The notes under the pieces are model-generated. The model saw only the letters and a list, made by a program, of their open reading frames with translations, did not search any database and was not told the origin of the DNA. Positions 62,053 through 64,000 of a stretch of 64,000 bases of DNA are shown here, piece after piece. Source of the DNA: CAZCTO01 sp964501725 (GTDB lineage Bacteria; Bacillota; Clostridia; Saccharofermentanales; Saccharofermentanaceae); NCBI GenBank assembly GCA_964501725.1, contig CAZCTO010000002.1, positions 1 to 64,000 on the forward strand, written 5' to 3'. Made by a program: the position numbers and the translations under genes. Positions within the stretch are counted from its first letter, which is position 1. Each line of letters begins with the position of its first letter.

Positions 62053-62613
62053 TTACCCCAGATGCTCCAGAAGAATTTTCACACCAATCAGAATGAGTAC
62101 CAGGCTGCCGGCAATTTCTGCGGCACGCTTAAATTTCATGCCGAATCGATGTCCGATATATACACCTAAGAAAGAAAGCAAAAAAGTCGTCACACCGATC
62201 GTCACGACGGGAAAGATGATTTTTACCTGAAGAATCGCAAAAGAAAAACCGACAGCGAGCGCGTCAATGCTGGTAGCCACAGCGAGGATCAGAAGCTCCC
62301 TGTAATTGAGCTTCACTTCACACTCGGTCTCTTCTTTCTCTTTCTCAAAAGCCTCCCAAAGCATTTTAAAGCCGATAAATGAGAGCAGAGCAAACGCAAC
62401 CCAGTGATCATAGTTCTCAATATAACTCCTGAATCGGATTCCGGCTGCCCAGCCCATCAACGGCATAACCGCCTGAAAAGCACCAAAAAACAGAGCAATG
62501 ATCAGTGCGTGTCTGGAATTGAGTTTTTTCATACATAAGCCTTTGCAGAGCGAAACCGCAAAAGCATCCGCAGACAATCCGACAGCGATTAAGAGCAGTT
62601 CGCCGATACCCAT
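62053..62613 (-). CDS. mntP: Manganese efflux pump MntP
   Basis: This 186-residue six-helix membrane exporter has the two internal repeats of MntP: GLSADAFAVSLCKGLCMKK and AVATSIDALAVGFSFAILQ with the essential aspartates, plus HALIIALFFGAFQAVMPLMG. It expels Mn2+ (relevant to PerR and catalase physiology). GGGGGC lies ahead of ATG 62613. I looked for a yybP-ykoY manganese riboswitch upstream and did not find convincing motifs. Confidence 0.93.
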   Translation of the reverse strand: MGIGELLLIAVGLSADAFAVSLCKGLCMKKLNSRHALIIALFFGAFQAVMPLMGWAAGIRFRSYIENYDHWVAFALLSFIGFKMLWEAFEKEKEETECEVKLNYRELLILAVATSIDALAVGFSFAILQVKIIFPVVTIGVTTFLLSFLGVYIGHRFGMKFKRAAEIAGSLVLILIGVKILLEHLG

Positions 62614-62873
62614 CCAAAAGCCCCCATAAATAACGGTCCGGTTCGAGCATTCAAATTAAGCAAAAAGATAAATGAATAAACAGGTAAAGTATAAAACAAG
62701 CTCTCCCATGTAGCAAGGAAAGTAGCGTTCTCTTTTTTATGAGGTATAATGGTGTAAGTTTTGATTGGTGAAACGTGCGTCAGACGCGAGAAAACTAAGT
62801 CATAATATTGCAATGGGAAAATGGCCGTCGGTCGCGGCCAGCAGACAGAAGAATAAAAATCGGAGGGATCAAC

Positions 62874-63272
62874 ATGAATCCGTCAATGAATCCGGATCTT
62901 ACAAAACTGACACAAAATGACCGCGTTGCACAACTGCTCGGGTTTCGACTTGTAGACGTAGAGCCGAACTATGCCCTCGTCGAGATGGAGATTTGCGACG
63001 ATCATGCCAATGGAATCGGCGGTTTGCACGGCGGTGTGATTTTTTCGCTGGCTGATTATGCATTTGCGGTTGCCTGCAATTCGGGCGGTATTCCAACCGT
63101 TGCAGTAAACGCAAACATATCCTATTTCAAAGCAGCCAAGGGAAAAGTGATTACCGCGGTGGCGAAAGAATTGTCTTCCGGCAGGAGAATGTGCGGTTAT
63201 CAAGTGGATGTCTTTGATGAAGAAAAGACGCTTATTGCCCGGTTCTCAGGAACCGGATATCGAAAAGCGTAG
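62874..63272 (+). CDS. PaaI-type hotdog thioesterase
   Basis: This 132-residue acyl-CoA thioesterase of the PaaI/YdiI family has HANGIGGLHGGVIFSLADYA with the catalytic Asp, FAVACNSGGIPTVAVNANIS, YFKAAKGKVITAVAKELSSG and the closing LIARFSGTGYRK. It hydrolyses aryl- or acyl-CoA. ATG 62874 follows CGGAGGGA; the upstream in-frame extension lacks an RBS. A TATAAT-like element at about 62747 may be its promoter. Confidence 0.9.
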   Translation: MNPSMNPDLTKLTQNDRVAQLLGFRLVDVEPNYALVEMEICDDHANGIGGLHGGVIFSLADYAFAVACNSGGIPTVAVNANISYFKAAKGKVITAVAKELSSGRRMCGYQVDVFDEEKTLIARFSGTGYRKA

Positions 63273-63338
63273 ATTGACAATTTTGGGTTAACAGGTGTAA
63301 ATTGTTCGAGTTGTATTGGAATACAGGGAGGAAATGAA

Positions 63339-64000
63339 ATGAAGAAGTGGATTTGCATTATTTTGTGTTTCGTGATGCTTTTTTCAATCAGCAGTTGCTC
63401 GTTGCTGAAAAAAGTGGTTGATGATCCGAATCAAGAGGATCAGGAAGAGGAAGAGGAAGAAGAGGAAGAAACCAAGAAAACCGAGAAAACGGAAAAGACT
63501 ACCGCGGCAACCACTGCGGAAACAACAAAAGCATCCGCTGTCGAGACCGGGGCGCCTAATAAAGAAATTCAAGATTTGATGGCGGTCGCTTCTGAGGAAT
63601 TTGAGAAGGTCGAATCTTACAACGGATCTGTGACAATGCTTTTGGATACTGACATCACAATGGACGCAACCGGTGCTCAGAACATGGTGGTGGATATGAG
63701 TATCAATTATGAGTATTATAAGCCAACGAATTATATGCACGCTGATGTTCAAATGAAGATGGCTCAGGGGACTGCGGTGATAGAAATGCCGATGTCCTTC
63801 TATATTATTAATGATAACGGCACCAAAATGTATACGTTCGCTGAAAATGTATGGACCGATACATCCGGTCAGGTAGAACAATACTCTGATATGGTCGGAA
63901 ACGACAACACTACAGCTATCTTAGAAATCGTTTCCGCCGCTTCCTATGGACTTGAAATGAAAGAGGATACTGAGCAATTTAACGGACAGGATGTATACAC
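63339..64000 (+). CDS. Acidic lipoprotein, partial (runs off the window)
   Basis: The first 220 codons of an exported lipoprotein are visible. The signal peptide ends in lipobox SISSC. A Glu/Asp tract (nine Glu), then a Thr/Lys/Ala linker, precede a beta-rich domain with repeated MxMxM-like strands (TMLLDTDITMDATGAQNMVV, YMHADVQMKMAQGTAVIEMP). This resembles the DUF6612 lipoprotein family. GGGAGG precedes the ATG. The C-terminus is outside the window. Confidence 0.8.
   Translation, partial: MKKWICIILCFVMLFSISSCSLLKKVVDDPNQEDQEEEEEEEEETKKTEKTEKTTAATTAETTKASAVETGAPNKEIQDLMAVASEEFEKVESYNGSVTMLLDTDITMDATGAQNMVVDMSINYEYYKPTNYMHADVQMKMAQGTAVIEMPMSFYIINDNGTKMYTFAENVWTDTSGQVEQYSDMVGNDNTTAILEIVSAASYGLEMKEDTEQFNGQDVY

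Noticed and set aside
62614..62800. yybP-ykoY manganese riboswitch upstream of mntP
   Set aside because: I searched the minus strand for the conserved core and paired stems and saw no convincing match.

Overview
The window looks like chromosomal DNA of an anaerobic, low-to-moderate G+C Gram-positive bacterium, most likely a Clostridia-type member of the Bacillota. The signs are strong GGAGG-type ribosome binding sites in front of nearly every gene, frequent ATGA overlaps, GTG and TTG starts, many lipoproteins with Leu-x-x-Cys lipoboxes, a CIRCE/HrcA heat-shock operator, Fur/PerR, and typical Clostridia families (EFR1 flavodoxin-ferredoxin, DUF2804, DUF6273, DUF2271, DUF2207/LemA). No rRNA, tRNA, CRISPR array, intact transposase or phage gene was seen, and no replication or ribosomal core genes. 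It is an accessory, housekeeping-poor stretch of mostly short transcription units.

Layout. 1-10.5 kb: a duplicated leader, a nucleoside deaminase and a large SF2 helicase with two C-terminal membrane segments, then small enzymes (DUF2804, old-yellow-enzyme oxidoreductase, DUF6273, Pcm, a TetR-controlled alpha/beta hydrolase, a frameshifted SGNH hydrolase). 10.5-17 kb: a parallel beta-helix protein, HAD phosphatase, PAF-acetylhydrolase-like lipase, a frameshifted membrane gene, acetyltransferase, S66 peptidase and ASCH protein. 17-19.4 kb: a decay zone with a tandem hairpin array and two gene remnants. 19.4-29.4 kb: ElaA-like acetyltransferase, aminoglycoside-nucleotidyltransferase homologue, a katA-perR pair, flavodoxin, SIMPL protein, an internally deleted HD-domain gene, flavin reductase, DUF2271 lipoprotein and an autoregulated MerR/GyrI protein. 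29.4-30.2 kb: a hydrolase remnant and a second hairpin array. 30.2-42.9 kb: UvsE, esterase lipoprotein, P-loop kinase-like protein, methyltransferase, EFR1, PNPOx protein, a winged-helix nucleotidyltransferase, NagB, LemA/DUF2207 and a DHH phosphoesterase. 42.9-52.5 kb: a TIR-transmembrane-beta-propeller protein, CIRCE-controlled Hsp20, and a three-gene zinc-ribbon membrane cassette flanked by two large lipoproteins. 52.6-64 kb: nitrilase-type amidase, SDR, cupin, an Amt-PII fusion behind a candidate attenuator, CapA, a VOC domain with a ~390-residue disordered tail, a ferredoxin-hemerythrin fusion coupled to an Imm5-like gene, MntP, a thioesterase and a truncated lipoprotein gene.

Themes. 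(i) Oxidative and redox stress: catalase, PerR, ferredoxin-hemerythrin, EFR1, flavin reductase, OYE, UvsE. (ii) Many remnants, several of which keep both ends of a gene but have lost the middle. (iii) Two unrelated tandem arrays with nearly the same unit length (73 and 74-75 bp), each unit being a long inverted repeat plus a conserved linker. (iv) Unusual membrane or multidomain proteins. No single proven new system is claimed. The best candidates for follow-up are the hairpin arrays, the membrane helicase, the TIR-propeller protein, the VOC-disordered protein and the zinc-ribbon cassette.
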